A stretch of DNA of 64,000 nucleotides from Prevotella sp. (GTDB lineage: Bacteria > Bacteroidota > Bacteroidia > Bacteroidales > Bacteroidaceae), in assembly GCA_017470055.1 (NCBI GenBank), contig JAFUFD010000020.1, positions 1-64,000 on the forward strand, in the 5' to 3' direction. Positions 1-8,306 of this stretch are shown one piece after another (the stretch's first letter is position 1; each line of letters begins with the position of its first letter). The notes under the pieces are model-generated. The model saw only the letters and a list, made by a program, of their open reading frames with translations. It was not told the DNA's origin and searched no databases. Both the position numbers and the translations under genes were made by a program.

Positions 1-1400
1 CAGACGAAGAGGGCGGCAATCACACAGATCAAGCCATAGAGTCCGTAGGTAAACCAATGTCCGAAGTCATCGCCCTCTGCCAGATGCATGTTGAACATCG
101 GCACGAAGGTAGATGATACGATAAAGTTGAAAATCCACTGGAAAGCGACAGCAATGGCAACTGCGGCTCCACGGATGGTATTGGGGAATATCTCGGCGAT
201 GAGCACCCAGCAGATAGGACCCCACGAGAACATAAAGGAGGCGGAGTATACCAGCAGAGAGGCGGCAGTAACCAGTTCCATACCTGCATGCCCGAAGGTC
301 ACGGCAACACCAAAAGCGCCTAAAGCCATACCCAGCGAACCGCATATCAGCAAGGGCTTGCGACCCAGTTTCTCTACCGTAAATACAGCAACAAGGGTAA
401 ACAGGATATTGATGATACCCATGAAGACGGTAATCATCATCGGGTTATCCATGCCCATATCACCAAAGATACGTGGGGCGTAATATAAAACAGCATTGAT
501 ACCTACTGCCTGCTGGAACACACTCAGCATGATACCAACGAAGATACACATGGCACCATAAGTCATCAACTTCTCGGTCTTCACCACCATGGTGTCCTTA
601 ATCTCCTGCAGAATCTGGGTAGCCTTCGCAGCACCGTTAATCTTCGACAGGATACCCAGCGCACGTTGGTCTTGCCCGATGGAGACAAGATAACGTGGGG
701 TCTCTGGCACGAAACAAATCAACAGAGCGAAGAGTCCTGCAGGCACCGCCTCACTTCCGAACATATAACGCCATCCTGTGGTCACCGTCCACTGGGCAGC
801 AGGATTAATGGCTGCGATACCTTTTCCCATCTCCTCCACCAAAGGCTGGATATGGTCGCCTAAGATAAAGAAGTTGACGAAGTAAACCACCAACTGACCG
901 AAGATGATAGCGAACTGGTTCCAACTCACCAGCATACCACGGATATTCGAGGGGGCGACCTCACCAATGTACATCGGGCAGATAGCAGAGGCAAGTCCTA
1001 CGCCAATACCACCAATGACCCGATAGATATTGAACATGACAAGCAAGGAATAGGTAGGAGTGCCATACTCGAAGAACAGGAACTCAGGGTCCATACTTCC
1101 CAAAGCAGAGATGAAGAACAGCAAGCCTGCGATAATCAGCGACTTCTTACGACCTAAACGGGTGGCAAGCAGTCCCGACAAAGCCGAACCAATGATACAT
1201 CCGATCAAAGCGGATGCAGACGTAAAGCCATGCCAACCGTCCGTATAGGCAAAATCTTTCGCTTCCATGAAGAAAGCCTGTAGTCCCTTCTCCGCACCAG
1301 AGATCACCGCTGTGTCGTAACCGAAGAGCAAACCGCCTAACACGGCTACTAACACGATTGAGAATAGGTAGGACTTGCTACCTGATTGTGTCTGTTCCAT
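1..1400 (-). CDS. xylE: XylE-type sugar:H+ symporter (MFS sugar porter), 3' end cut off
   Basis: Inner-membrane MFS sugar porter, most like the D-xylose:H+ symporter XylE. The reading frame is open from the ATG at 1400 to the window edge (about 466 codons; the family is about 480-490 residues, so only the last part is missing). Visible signatures are GGLLFGYDTAVISGA in the first helix, the LGRKKS loop between helices 2 and 3, RVIGGIGVGLAS followed by PMYIGEVAP, and SWNQFAIIFGQL. It is divergent from a GH51 arabinofuranosidase, which would release arabinose, so pentose uptake is a reasonable role. The exact sugar (xylose, arabinose, glucose) cannot be read from the sequence. A -7 box for this strand lies at 1444-1451. 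Confidence 0.9.
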   Translation of the reverse strand, partial: MEQTQSGSKSYLFSIVLVAVLGGLLFGYDTAVISGAEKGLQAFFMEAKDFAYTDGWHGFTSASALIGCIIGSALSGLLATRLGRKKSLIIAGLLFFISALGSMDPEFLFFEYGTPTYSLLVMFNIYRVIGGIGVGLASAICPMYIGEVAPSNIRGMLVSWNQFAIIFGQLVVYFVNFFILGDHIQPLVEEMGKGIAAINPAAQWTVTTGWRYMFGSEAVPAGLFALLICFVPETPRYLVSIGQDQRALGILSKINGAAKATQILQEIKDTMVVKTEKLMTYGAMCIFVGIMLSVFQQAVGINAVLYYAPRIFGDMGMDNPMMITVFMGIINILFTLVAVFTVEKLGRKPLLICGSLGMALGAFGVAVTFGHAGMELVTAASLLVYSASFMFSWGPICWVLIAEIFPNTIRGAAVAIAVAFQWIFNFIVSSTFVPMFNMHLAEGDDFGHWFTYGLYGLICVIAALFV

Positions 1401-1443
1401 TGTTCTTTAAATTCAATTATGTTATTCATTTCTTAATTAAATA

Positions 1444-1451
1444 CAAAAGTA
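1444..1451 (-). promoter_or_regulatory. -7 box for the xylE-like gene
   Basis: Read on the minus strand this is TACTTTTG, an exact match to the Bacteroidetes -7 consensus TAnnTTTG, 43 nt before the start codon. I see no good TTTG at the usual -33 distance, so activation by a regulator is possible. Confidence 0.55.
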
Positions 1452-1470
1452 ATGCTTTTTTCGCTAATCC

Positions 1471-1502
1471 TTTGCTATTCTCTGACTTTTTAACTAATTT
1501 TG
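1471..1502 (+). promoter_or_regulatory. Promoter for GH51 - regulator operon
   Basis: TTTG at 1471-1474, a 20-nt spacer, then TAATTTTG at 1495-1502. This is a full match to the Bacteroidetes primary sigma factor promoter (TTTG-N19-21-TAnnTTTG). Transcription would start near 1509, about 30 nt before the ATG at 1538. Confidence 0.75.
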
Positions 1503-1537
1503 TCGGAAGAAACGTATAACTACAAAATATATTCAAC

Positions 1538-3526
1538 ATGACAAAGAATCTATTAACCTGTGCTTTTGCCTTGTCATTAGCAATGGCATCCTATGGTCAG
1601 AGCACCATGGACGTGAATACCAAAAAACTAGGAGCACCTATCCAGTCGACTATGTACGGTATCTTTTTCGAGGATATCAACTATGCCGCTGACGGCGGCT
1701 TATATGGCGAACTCATCAAGAACCGCTCTTTTGAGTTCCCGCAGACCCTGATGGGATGGCAGACCTTTGGGTGTGTCGACATCATGGATGATGGTCCCTT
1801 TGAGCGTTGCCCCCATTATATCGTCCTCTCCGACCCTGGACACAAGGAGCGTCGCTCTGGACTTGTCAACGAAGGCTATTTCGGCATCGGTGTCGAGAAG
1901 GGAGAGGCTTACCGCTTCTCCGTATGGGCAAAGGCACCAAAAGGCAATGCCGCCATCCGTATCCAACTGATTGACGAGAACTCGATGGACGAGAAACAGG
2001 AGTTTGTTGAGCAGGAACTCAACATCACGTCTACTGACTGGAAGAAATACACTGTCACGCTGACCTCCCCCAAGACCGACAAGCAGGCGAAACTGCGCAT
2101 CTTCCTAAAGGGTACCAACAGCGTGGCGCTGGAACATATCTCCCTCTTCCCTGTCAACACATTCAAGAACCGTGAGAACGGTATGCGCCGTGACCTTGCA
2201 CAGGCTCTTGCCGACCTGAAACCAGGTATCTTCCGCTTCCCTGGTGGTTGTATCGTTGAGGGTACCGACCTTGCAACCCGCTACCAATGGAAGAACACAC
2301 TGGGTCCCGTGGAGAACCGTCCGCTGAACGGCAACCGTTGGGAGCACACCTTTGACTACCGCTACTATCCCGACTACTATCAGAGTTACGGACTTGGTTT
2401 CTTTGAGTTCTTCCAACTTTCTGAGGATATTGGCGCTGAACCGCTACCCATCCTCAGTGTAGGTCTCGCCTGTCAGTACCAAAACTGGGAAGACGAGAAG
2501 GCACATGTTGCCATCGATGAGTTGCAGCCCTATATCAACGACTGCCTTGACCTCATTGAGTTTGCCAATGGACCCGTAGACAGCAAATGGGGGAAAATCC
2601 GTGCTGACATGGGGCATCCCGCTCCTTTCAACATGAAATATATCGGTGTGGGGAATGAGCAGTGGGGAGAGTTCTACTACGAGCGTCTGAAGCCCTTCGT
2701 GGCAGCCATCCGAGCCAAGTATCCTGATATTAAGATTGTAGGCACCAGTGGTCCCGTGCCAGAAGACGTACCTGATAACACCTTCCGTTTCGAGGACGGG
2801 TGGAAGGCGATGAAAGCACAGAAAGCCGACCTTGTCGACGAGCATTACTACCGTGACGAGGAATGGTTCCTCACCCATGGATTACGCTATGACTCCTACG
2901 ACCGCAAAGGACCGAAGGTCTTTGCCGGTGAGTATGCCTGTCATGGCAAAGGCAAGAAATGGAACCACTATGAGGCGGCTATCTTGGAGGCGGCATTCAT
3001 GACTGGCTTCGAGCGCAACGCTGATATTGTCCACATGACCACGCCCGCCCCACTCTTCGCCCATGTTGACGGTTGGCAGTGGCGTCCTGACCAGATATGG
3101 TACGACAACACGGACATGTTCAAGACCGTCAGTTATTACGTACAGCAGATGTATGCTACTAATGCTGGTACGAACGTGCTCTCACTGACCATGGACAAGA
3201 AACCTGTCGCAAACCAGTTAGGACAGAATGGACTTTTCGCCAGTGCCGCTTATGACAGCAAGACTGGGGAGGTTATCATCAAGGTGGCAAACACCACAAA
3301 GCAGCAACAGACCGTCACTTTCCGTCTTTCTGACATCAAGGTTGGCGGTACTGCAAAGATGCTGACCCTCTGCCACGATGGCATGGATGACGAGAACTCT
3401 ATCTGCAAACCAGAATTGATTACACCAAAAGCAGGTTCTGTGAATTACACGGCAGACAAGAAGCAAGCCGTCCTCAACGACAACCTGCCCCCCATGTCAT
3501 TCCGCATCTACCGTATAAAGAAATAG
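1538..3526 (+). CDS. Secreted GH51 alpha-L-arabinofuranosidase
   Basis: Hydrolyses terminal alpha-L-arabinofuranosyl residues from arabinan, arabinoxylan or their oligomers, with retention. The 662-residue protein has a signal peptide (about residues 1-20, ending ASYGQ), the GH51 start GIFFEDINYAADGGLYGEL, and an inserted beta-sandwich carbohydrate-binding-like segment (about residues 60-210) as in other Bacteroidetes GH51 enzymes. A TIM barrel follows, with the acid/base Glu374 in GVGNEQWG and the nucleophile Glu465 in FAGEYA, then a C-terminal beta domain. It is probably periplasmic. The PBP-AraC regulator starts 10 nt downstream, so both are probably one transcript. GH51 is not a fructan enzyme, although the next operon is a fructan locus. 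Confidence 0.93.
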   Translation: MTKNLLTCAFALSLAMASYGQSTMDVNTKKLGAPIQSTMYGIFFEDINYAADGGLYGELIKNRSFEFPQTLMGWQTFGCVDIMDDGPFERCPHYIVLSDPGHKERRSGLVNEGYFGIGVEKGEAYRFSVWAKAPKGNAAIRIQLIDENSMDEKQEFVEQELNITSTDWKKYTVTLTSPKTDKQAKLRIFLKGTNSVALEHISLFPVNTFKNRENGMRRDLAQALADLKPGIFRFPGGCIVEGTDLATRYQWKNTLGPVENRPLNGNRWEHTFDYRYYPDYYQSYGLGFFEFFQLSEDIGAEPLPILSVGLACQYQNWEDEKAHVAIDELQPYINDCLDLIEFANGPVDSKWGKIRADMGHPAPFNMKYIGVGNEQWGEFYYERLKPFVAAIRAKYPDIKIVGTSGPVPEDVPDNTFRFEDGWKAMKAQKADLVDEHYYRDEEWFLTHGLRYDSYDRKGPKVFAGEYACHGKGKKWNHYEAAILEAAFMTGFERNADIVHMTTPAPLFAHVDGWQWRPDQIWYDNTDMFKTVSYYVQQMYATNAGTNVLSLTMDKKPVANQLGQNGLFASAAYDSKTGEVIIKVANTTKQQQTVTFRLSDIKVGGTAKMLTLCHDGMDDENSICKPELITPKAGSVNYTADKKQAVLNDNLPPMSFRIYRIKK

Positions 3527-3536
3527 AACGTAAGAA

Positions 3537-5090
3537 ATGCGAAAACTATTAATTAGTACGACCATAATAGTACTATTGCTTTGTATGGGATGTAGAGAGC
3601 AGGAGCGGCACTATGTCATTGGTGTCTCCCAGTGCTCTGAGGACATCTGGCGTGAGAAACAGAATGCGGAGTTGCGCATGGGCGCCTATATCCAAGGTGA
3701 CGTGGAACTACGGTTCGCCTCTGCCTACGACAGCGACCAACGCCAGATCCAGCAGATAGACAGTCTGATCGCCACGGGTATCAACCTACTGATTGTGGCT
3801 CCCAATCAGGTGACTACCATCTCACCCGCCATCGACCGCGCCTATGACAAGGGCATTCCCGTCATCGTCTTCGAGCGTAAGACCAATTCTCGGAAATACA
3901 CCGCCTTCATCAGTGCTGACAACTATGAGATGGGGCGTACGATGGGAGAACACATCGCCCGGCAACTGAAGGGGAAAGGGAATATCCTCGAGATCAAGGG
4001 ACTCAAGGACTCCTCCCCTGCCATCGAGCGTCATAACGGTTTCATGGAGGCGTTGAGCCACTATCCGCAGATACAACTCATAGACACCCTGCAAGGCGAC
4101 TGGACGGAGGAGAGCGCCTACAACGCCACGAAGCAGTGGTTGAGCCAAAAGCCAACTGCCATCGACTATGTGTTCGGACAGAACGACCGTATGGCGATGG
4201 GAGCCCGTAAGGCACTACTTGACTCCTCAACTCCCCACTCCTTAACCACCAAATTCTGCGGCATCGACGGTCTGCCAGGGAAAGACGGCGGTATCCAGTT
4301 AGTACGTGACTCCCTGCTGGATGCCAGTTACATCTACCCCACCCATGGCGACCAACTCATCGGACTTGCCATCAACATCCTTGACGGCAAATCGTATAAG
4401 AAGGAGAACCTCCTGAAGTCGGCAATCGTCACCCGTGACAATGCCAATGTCCTCTTGATGGAGAGTGAGGAGACCCTGCGGCAGACCGCCTACCTCGACC
4501 AACTGCACGAGAAGGCGAACTCCTACTTGCAGGAACTCGACACGCAGCGTATGATCACATTACTGCAGGCTGTCATCATCCTGATTGTCATTCTGAGTGC
4601 CTTATTTATCGTATTTAACATGCGCCGTCGCCACCGACTGGAGCGACAGGCATTCTCCATGGTCGTCAATGTGCCGCAGAGTGAGACACCAGAGAGCGAT
4701 TCCCCCAGCACCCAGAAGCCTTCCATCACGGATGTGACCCCAGAGGAGCAGGAGCAGATCGGGGCGGATGCCGATGCCCGTTTCCTGGAGCGGCTGCGCC
4801 AATATGTGCAGGAGCAGATGAGCAACAGCGATTTCAGCGTGGAGGACCTGGCGGCGCAGATGGGTGTGAGCCGTGTGCAACTCTACCGCAAGGTCAAGGC
4901 GCAGACAGGTCGCACCCCAGTGGACATCATCCGCCTGAGTCGCCTCAACCGCAGCAAGGTGTTGCTACAGACCACCGACCTATCGGTCAGCGAGGTAGCC
5001 TACCAAGTAGGATTCACGGCGCCCAGTTACTTCACCAAATGTTTCAAGGAGGAGTTCGGGATGCTACCAGGTGACACCAGGAAGTCCTAA
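3537..5090 (+). CDS. Membrane regulator: periplasmic sugar-binding domain - TM - AraC HTH
   Basis: One-piece sensor/regulator of 517 residues. Order: N-terminal hydrophobic segment ending CMGC (lipoprotein-like, but the lipobox -3 residue is Cys, so it may instead be an anchor); a type 1 periplasmic binding domain (about 25-310; GVSQCSEDIW, SLIATGINLLIVAPNQ, GIPVIVFERK, VFGQNDRMAMGARKAL); a transmembrane helix at about 340-362; a linker; and an AraC/XylS double HTH (about 412-517; DFSVEDLAAQMGVSRVQLYRKVK and SVSEVAYQVGFTAPSYFTKCF). The ends resemble Bacteroides hybrid two-component systems such as the fructose sensor of B. thetaiotaomicron, but histidine kinase and receiver domains are absent. 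Inference: ligand binding outside changes DNA binding inside directly. It probably controls the neighbouring fructan genes, but cotranscription with GH51 leaves a pentose ligand possible. Confidence 0.85.
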   Translation: MRKLLISTTIIVLLLCMGCREQERHYVIGVSQCSEDIWREKQNAELRMGAYIQGDVELRFASAYDSDQRQIQQIDSLIATGINLLIVAPNQVTTISPAIDRAYDKGIPVIVFERKTNSRKYTAFISADNYEMGRTMGEHIARQLKGKGNILEIKGLKDSSPAIERHNGFMEALSHYPQIQLIDTLQGDWTEESAYNATKQWLSQKPTAIDYVFGQNDRMAMGARKALLDSSTPHSLTTKFCGIDGLPGKDGGIQLVRDSLLDASYIYPTHGDQLIGLAINILDGKSYKKENLLKSAIVTRDNANVLLMESEETLRQTAYLDQLHEKANSYLQELDTQRMITLLQAVIILIVILSALFIVFNMRRRHRLERQAFSMVVNVPQSETPESDSPSTQKPSITDVTPEEQEQIGADADARFLERLRQYVQEQMSNSDFSVEDLAAQMGVSRVQLYRKVKAQTGRTPVDIIRLSRLNRSKVLLQTTDLSVSEVAYQVGFTAPSYFTKCFKEEFGMLPGDTRKS

Positions 5091-5091
5091 G

Positions 5092-5138
5092 AAAAATCGT
5101 TCAATGTCTAACAAAATTGTTACATTGAACGATTTTTT
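5092..5138 (+). terminator. Strong intrinsic terminator after the regulator
   Basis: The arms AAAAATCGTTCAATG and CATTGAACGATTTTT pair around an inner TAACAA/TTGTTA stem, and the right arm runs into seven T residues. It begins one base after the regulator stop codon and separates the GH51-regulator unit from susC. Confidence 0.85.
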
Positions 5139-5144
5139 TAGTTC

Positions 5145-5191
5145 TTTGAAACATCTTTTTCATCCCTTCTATTCTAATAGAAGTACTTTTG
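5145..5191 (+). promoter_or_regulatory. susC promoter with candidate operator elements
   Basis: The -7 box is TACTTTTG at 5184-5191, 44 nt before the susC ATG. There is no TTTG at -33 (TCAT at 5160-5163), which suggests an activated promoter. Two elements stand out: a perfect 8-bp inverted repeat CTTCTATT-ct-AATAGAAG at 5166-5183, abutting the -7 box, and TTTGAA-n-CA-n3-TTTTCA at 5145-5162. The second recurs at the same distance from the -7 box of the second GH32 gene. Confidence 0.6.
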
Positions 5192-5234
5192 CGTCAGTAA
5201 TTAACAAGAGTACTAACCAAACAAACAACAAGAA

Positions 5235-8200
5235 ATGAAACAAGCGAAACGATTAATTCTAAGTTTCCTCACCTTGCTGCTTAGTACAATAATGTACGCG
5301 CAAGAGATTACGGGAACAGTGAATGACGCTATGGGACCTGTCATCGGTGCCACCGTCATGGAGAAAGGTACGACAAACGGTACTGTCACTGATTTCGATG
5401 GTAACTTCAAGTTGAAGGTGGAGGCAGGCAAGACCCTCGTCTTCTCCTACATCGGCTACCAGACCGTCGAGATGCCTGCCGCTAACGGTATGACCGTGAC
5501 CATGCAGGATGATGAGATGACCTTGAATGAGGTCGTAGTAACAGGTTACATGACTGAGAAGAAAGCAGACCTGACTGGTGCTGTCGCCGTGGTGAAGATG
5601 AAAGACGTAGCCGACATCCCGACGGGTAATGTCATGCAGGCACTGCAAGGTCGTGTGGCAGGTATGAACATCACGACGGATGGTACGCCTGGTGGTGGCA
5701 GTACCTCTACACTGGTGCGTGGTACGACGACCATCAACAACTCCAGTCCGTTGTATGTCATCGACGGTATGCCTACCCGTGACAACGTCGGCTCTATCCT
5801 GTCGAGTGGTGACGTAGAGTCTATCCAAGTATTGAAGGACGCCTCATCAGCCGCTATCTACGGTGCGCAGGCTGCCAATGGTGTCATCATCATCACCACC
5901 AAGCGTGCCAAGAGCGGTGAGACGAAGATCGACTTCTCTGCCTCTCTGACCGCACAGACCTTCTCTACGGGGGTTGATATGCTGACCACTCAGCAATGGG
6001 CTAACTGCTACTGGCAGGCCTTCCAGAACGGCAACAATGGACTGAATCCCTCTTCCGAGTTGTTTGGCAACGGTGCCACACCTGTTATTGCCCAGACCTA
6101 TAACAGCGGTGACAAGACGATGCCTCTTGCCAATACTGACTGGGCTGACGAGATCTACAAGACCGCACTCATGCAGAACTATAGCCTAACCCTCTCTCGT
6201 GGTGGCGAGCATGGCGGTTCCTCTCTGTCCGTCAACTACATGGACCACAAGGGTTTGGTACGTAACACTGACTATAAGAGTTTCAACACCCGTCTTTCTG
6301 GTGACTATAAGTTCCTGAATGACAAACTGCGTATCGGTGAGAATGTCGCCGTTACCCGTTGGACAGAGCATATCAAGCCCGATGGCATTGAGGAGACCAT
6401 CTATAAACTGCAGCCTATGGTTCCCACTTATGCTACTGACGGCAGTTATGGTGGTGGCTACGTAGATGTGCTGAACGACTCTCCCAACCCCATCCGTCTG
6501 ACCGATAATATCAAGGATGACAAACATGAGCGTTGGCGTGTATTCGGAAGTGCTTACTTAGAGATAGAGCCCATCAAGAACCTCGTATTACGCTCTACCT
6601 TCGGTGTCAACTACTATCACGAGAACAACGCCACCTTTATTCCCAAATGGCAGGAAGGGCAGCGTACCGTGAACACCAATGAGATGACTCAGTGGAACTC
6701 CCGCCAGTTCAACTGGACATGGACCAATCAGGCACAGTATAGTTTCGATATCAAGAAGCACTCCTTCACTGCCTTGATCGGTATGGAGGCTAAGAAGGAG
6801 AAATACGACTATGAGTGGGGCTATGGTACGGGTCTGGAATATGAGAACACCGACTATCGCTATTTAGGAACTGTCACCAGCGGCAAGAATGTCGATGGCA
6901 CAGGCAACACCTATTCCATGGTCAGTTACTTTGGCAAGATCAATTACTCTTACGACTCCCGCTATCTCGCCTCGTTCACACTGCGTCGTGATGCGTCCAG
7001 CCGTTTCGGTAAGGAGAACAATAGCGGTACATTCCCATCTGTCAGCGCAGGTTGGCGCATCAGCGAGGAGGCATTTATGAAAGGAAAGGTCAACTGGCTC
7101 GACAACCTGAAACTGCGTGCCTCTTGGGGTCTGAACGGTAACGACATGATTGACAACTCGGCTACCTATAGCCTCTTCAGTAACAGCGTCAACAATGGTG
7201 GCTATAACATGCTTGGCGACAACCAGACACTTGCCGCAGGTACTATCCGCACGCACTCTGGCAACCCCTATCTGAAGTGGGAGCAGACAGAGCAGGTAAA
7301 CATCGGTCTCGACGCCGCTTTCCTGAATAACCGTCTGACCGTCAGCCTTGATTACTTCAACAAGGACACCAAAGACATGCTCTATGAGCCTGCCTATGCC
7401 GCTGTCATCGGTGAGGGTGGCTACTCGTTCCAGAACGTTGCCGCAATGAACAACAAAGGTTTCGAGTTCACCATCGGATGGCGTGACCGCATTCGCGACT
7501 TCAATTATGAGATCAGTTTCAACGGTGCGTTCAACAAGAACAAGATCACAGAACTTCCTGATGCCGTCTACTACACATGGGGTTGTGGTAATGGTGTTGA
7601 TATCACGAACGTAGGCTATGCCCTCGGCTCTTGGCTGGGCTATGAGACCGCAGGCGTGTTCCGCACACAGGCTGAAGTCGATGAGTACACCCAGAAATAC
7701 GATGTGCAATTTGGCGCTCCCGGTGTGGGTCGCATCCGCTATGTCGATACGAATAATGATGGTGTCATCAATGCCAACGACCGCACCGTGCTGGGCTCTG
7801 ACCAGCCTAAGTTCATCGGTGGTCTGAACCTCTCCGGCTCATGGCGTGGCTTCGACTTGTCGTTGTTCTTCAACGGCATGGTGCGCAAGGCATGGAACAA
7901 CTCCAAGTACTATACGGACCTCTGGGCTTATTGGACGGGTAACCATGGCGAGCGCATGATGGATGCCTATAACGCATGGCAGAACTACGAGAAGACTGGT
8001 GTCTATAACAGTGAGACACCCGCACTCACCACCTCTCCTGCCAATAACGAGAACCAAGGCTCTGACTTCTATGTGGAGAATGGCAACTACATCAAGTTAA
8101 AGACCCTCACACTGGGTTATACGCTTCCTCAGAACCTGCTGAAGAAGATCCATGTACGCAACCTGCGTGTATACTTCCAGACACAGAACCTCTTTACGAT

Positions 8201-8291
8201 TACCGCCTATAAGGGTGCTGACCCTGAGGGACTGGGCTATACCTATCCTATGCCACGTACGTTTACTTTCGGACTGAATGTTGGACTCTAA
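5235..8291 (+). CDS. susC: SusC-family TonB-dependent outer membrane transporter
   Basis: Outer membrane barrel that imports oligosaccharides using TonB energy, working with SusD as a lidded pair. It has 1018 residues: signal peptide (1-22, ending TIMYAQ), a carboxypeptidase-regulatory-like domain (about 24-110; GPVIGATVMEKGTTNGTVTDFDG region), the SusC linker LNEVVVTGY, a plug domain (about 115-225), and a 22-strand barrel with TonB-linked features ending in the aromatic/leucine terminus FTFGLNVGL. SusD starts 15 nt downstream. The context of two GH32 enzymes, an FHS transporter and fructokinase points to fructo-oligosaccharide or fructan as cargo; the barrel sequence alone does not show it. 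Confidence 0.96.
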   Translation: MKQAKRLILSFLTLLLSTIMYAQEITGTVNDAMGPVIGATVMEKGTTNGTVTDFDGNFKLKVEAGKTLVFSYIGYQTVEMPAANGMTVTMQDDEMTLNEVVVTGYMTEKKADLTGAVAVVKMKDVADIPTGNVMQALQGRVAGMNITTDGTPGGGSTSTLVRGTTTINNSSPLYVIDGMPTRDNVGSILSSGDVESIQVLKDASSAAIYGAQAANGVIIITTKRAKSGETKIDFSASLTAQTFSTGVDMLTTQQWANCYWQAFQNGNNGLNPSSELFGNGATPVIAQTYNSGDKTMPLANTDWADEIYKTALMQNYSLTLSRGGEHGGSSLSVNYMDHKGLVRNTDYKSFNTRLSGDYKFLNDKLRIGENVAVTRWTEHIKPDGIEETIYKLQPMVPTYATDGSYGGGYVDVLNDSPNPIRLTDNIKDDKHERWRVFGSAYLEIEPIKNLVLRSTFGVNYYHENNATFIPKWQEGQRTVNTNEMTQWNSRQFNWTWTNQAQYSFDIKKHSFTALIGMEAKKEKYDYEWGYGTGLEYENTDYRYLGTVTSGKNVDGTGNTYSMVSYFGKINYSYDSRYLASFTLRRDASSRFGKENNSGTFPSVSAGWRISEEAFMKGKVNWLDNLKLRASWGLNGNDMIDNSATYSLFSNSVNNGGYNMLGDNQTLAAGTIRTHSGNPYLKWEQTEQVNIGLDAAFLNNRLTVSLDYFNKDTKDMLYEPAYAAVIGEGGYSFQNVAAMNNKGFEFTIGWRDRIRDFNYEISFNGAFNKNKITELPDAVYYTWGCGNGVDITNVGYALGSWLGYETAGVFRTQAEVDEYTQKYDVQFGAPGVGRIRYVDTNNDGVINANDRTVLGSDQPKFIGGLNLSGSWRGFDLSLFFNGMVRKAWNNSKYYTDLWAYWTGNHGERMMDAYNAWQNYEKTGVYNSETPALTTSPANNENQGSDFYVENGNYIKLKTLTLGYTLPQNLLKKIHVRNLRVYFQTQNLFTITAYKGADPEGLGYTYPMPRTFTFGLNVGL

Positions 8292-8306
8292 TAAACTGAA
8301 ATAATT

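Noticed and set aside
3537..5090. Call as a classical hybrid two-component system
   Set aside because: No HisKA, HATPase or receiver motifs are present between the membrane helix and the HTH, and the length (517) leaves no room for them.
6864..7709. 281-residue ORF antisense to susC
   Set aside because: It mirrors the strongly coding susC frame, has no recognisable domain and no promoter; a shadow of codon bias.
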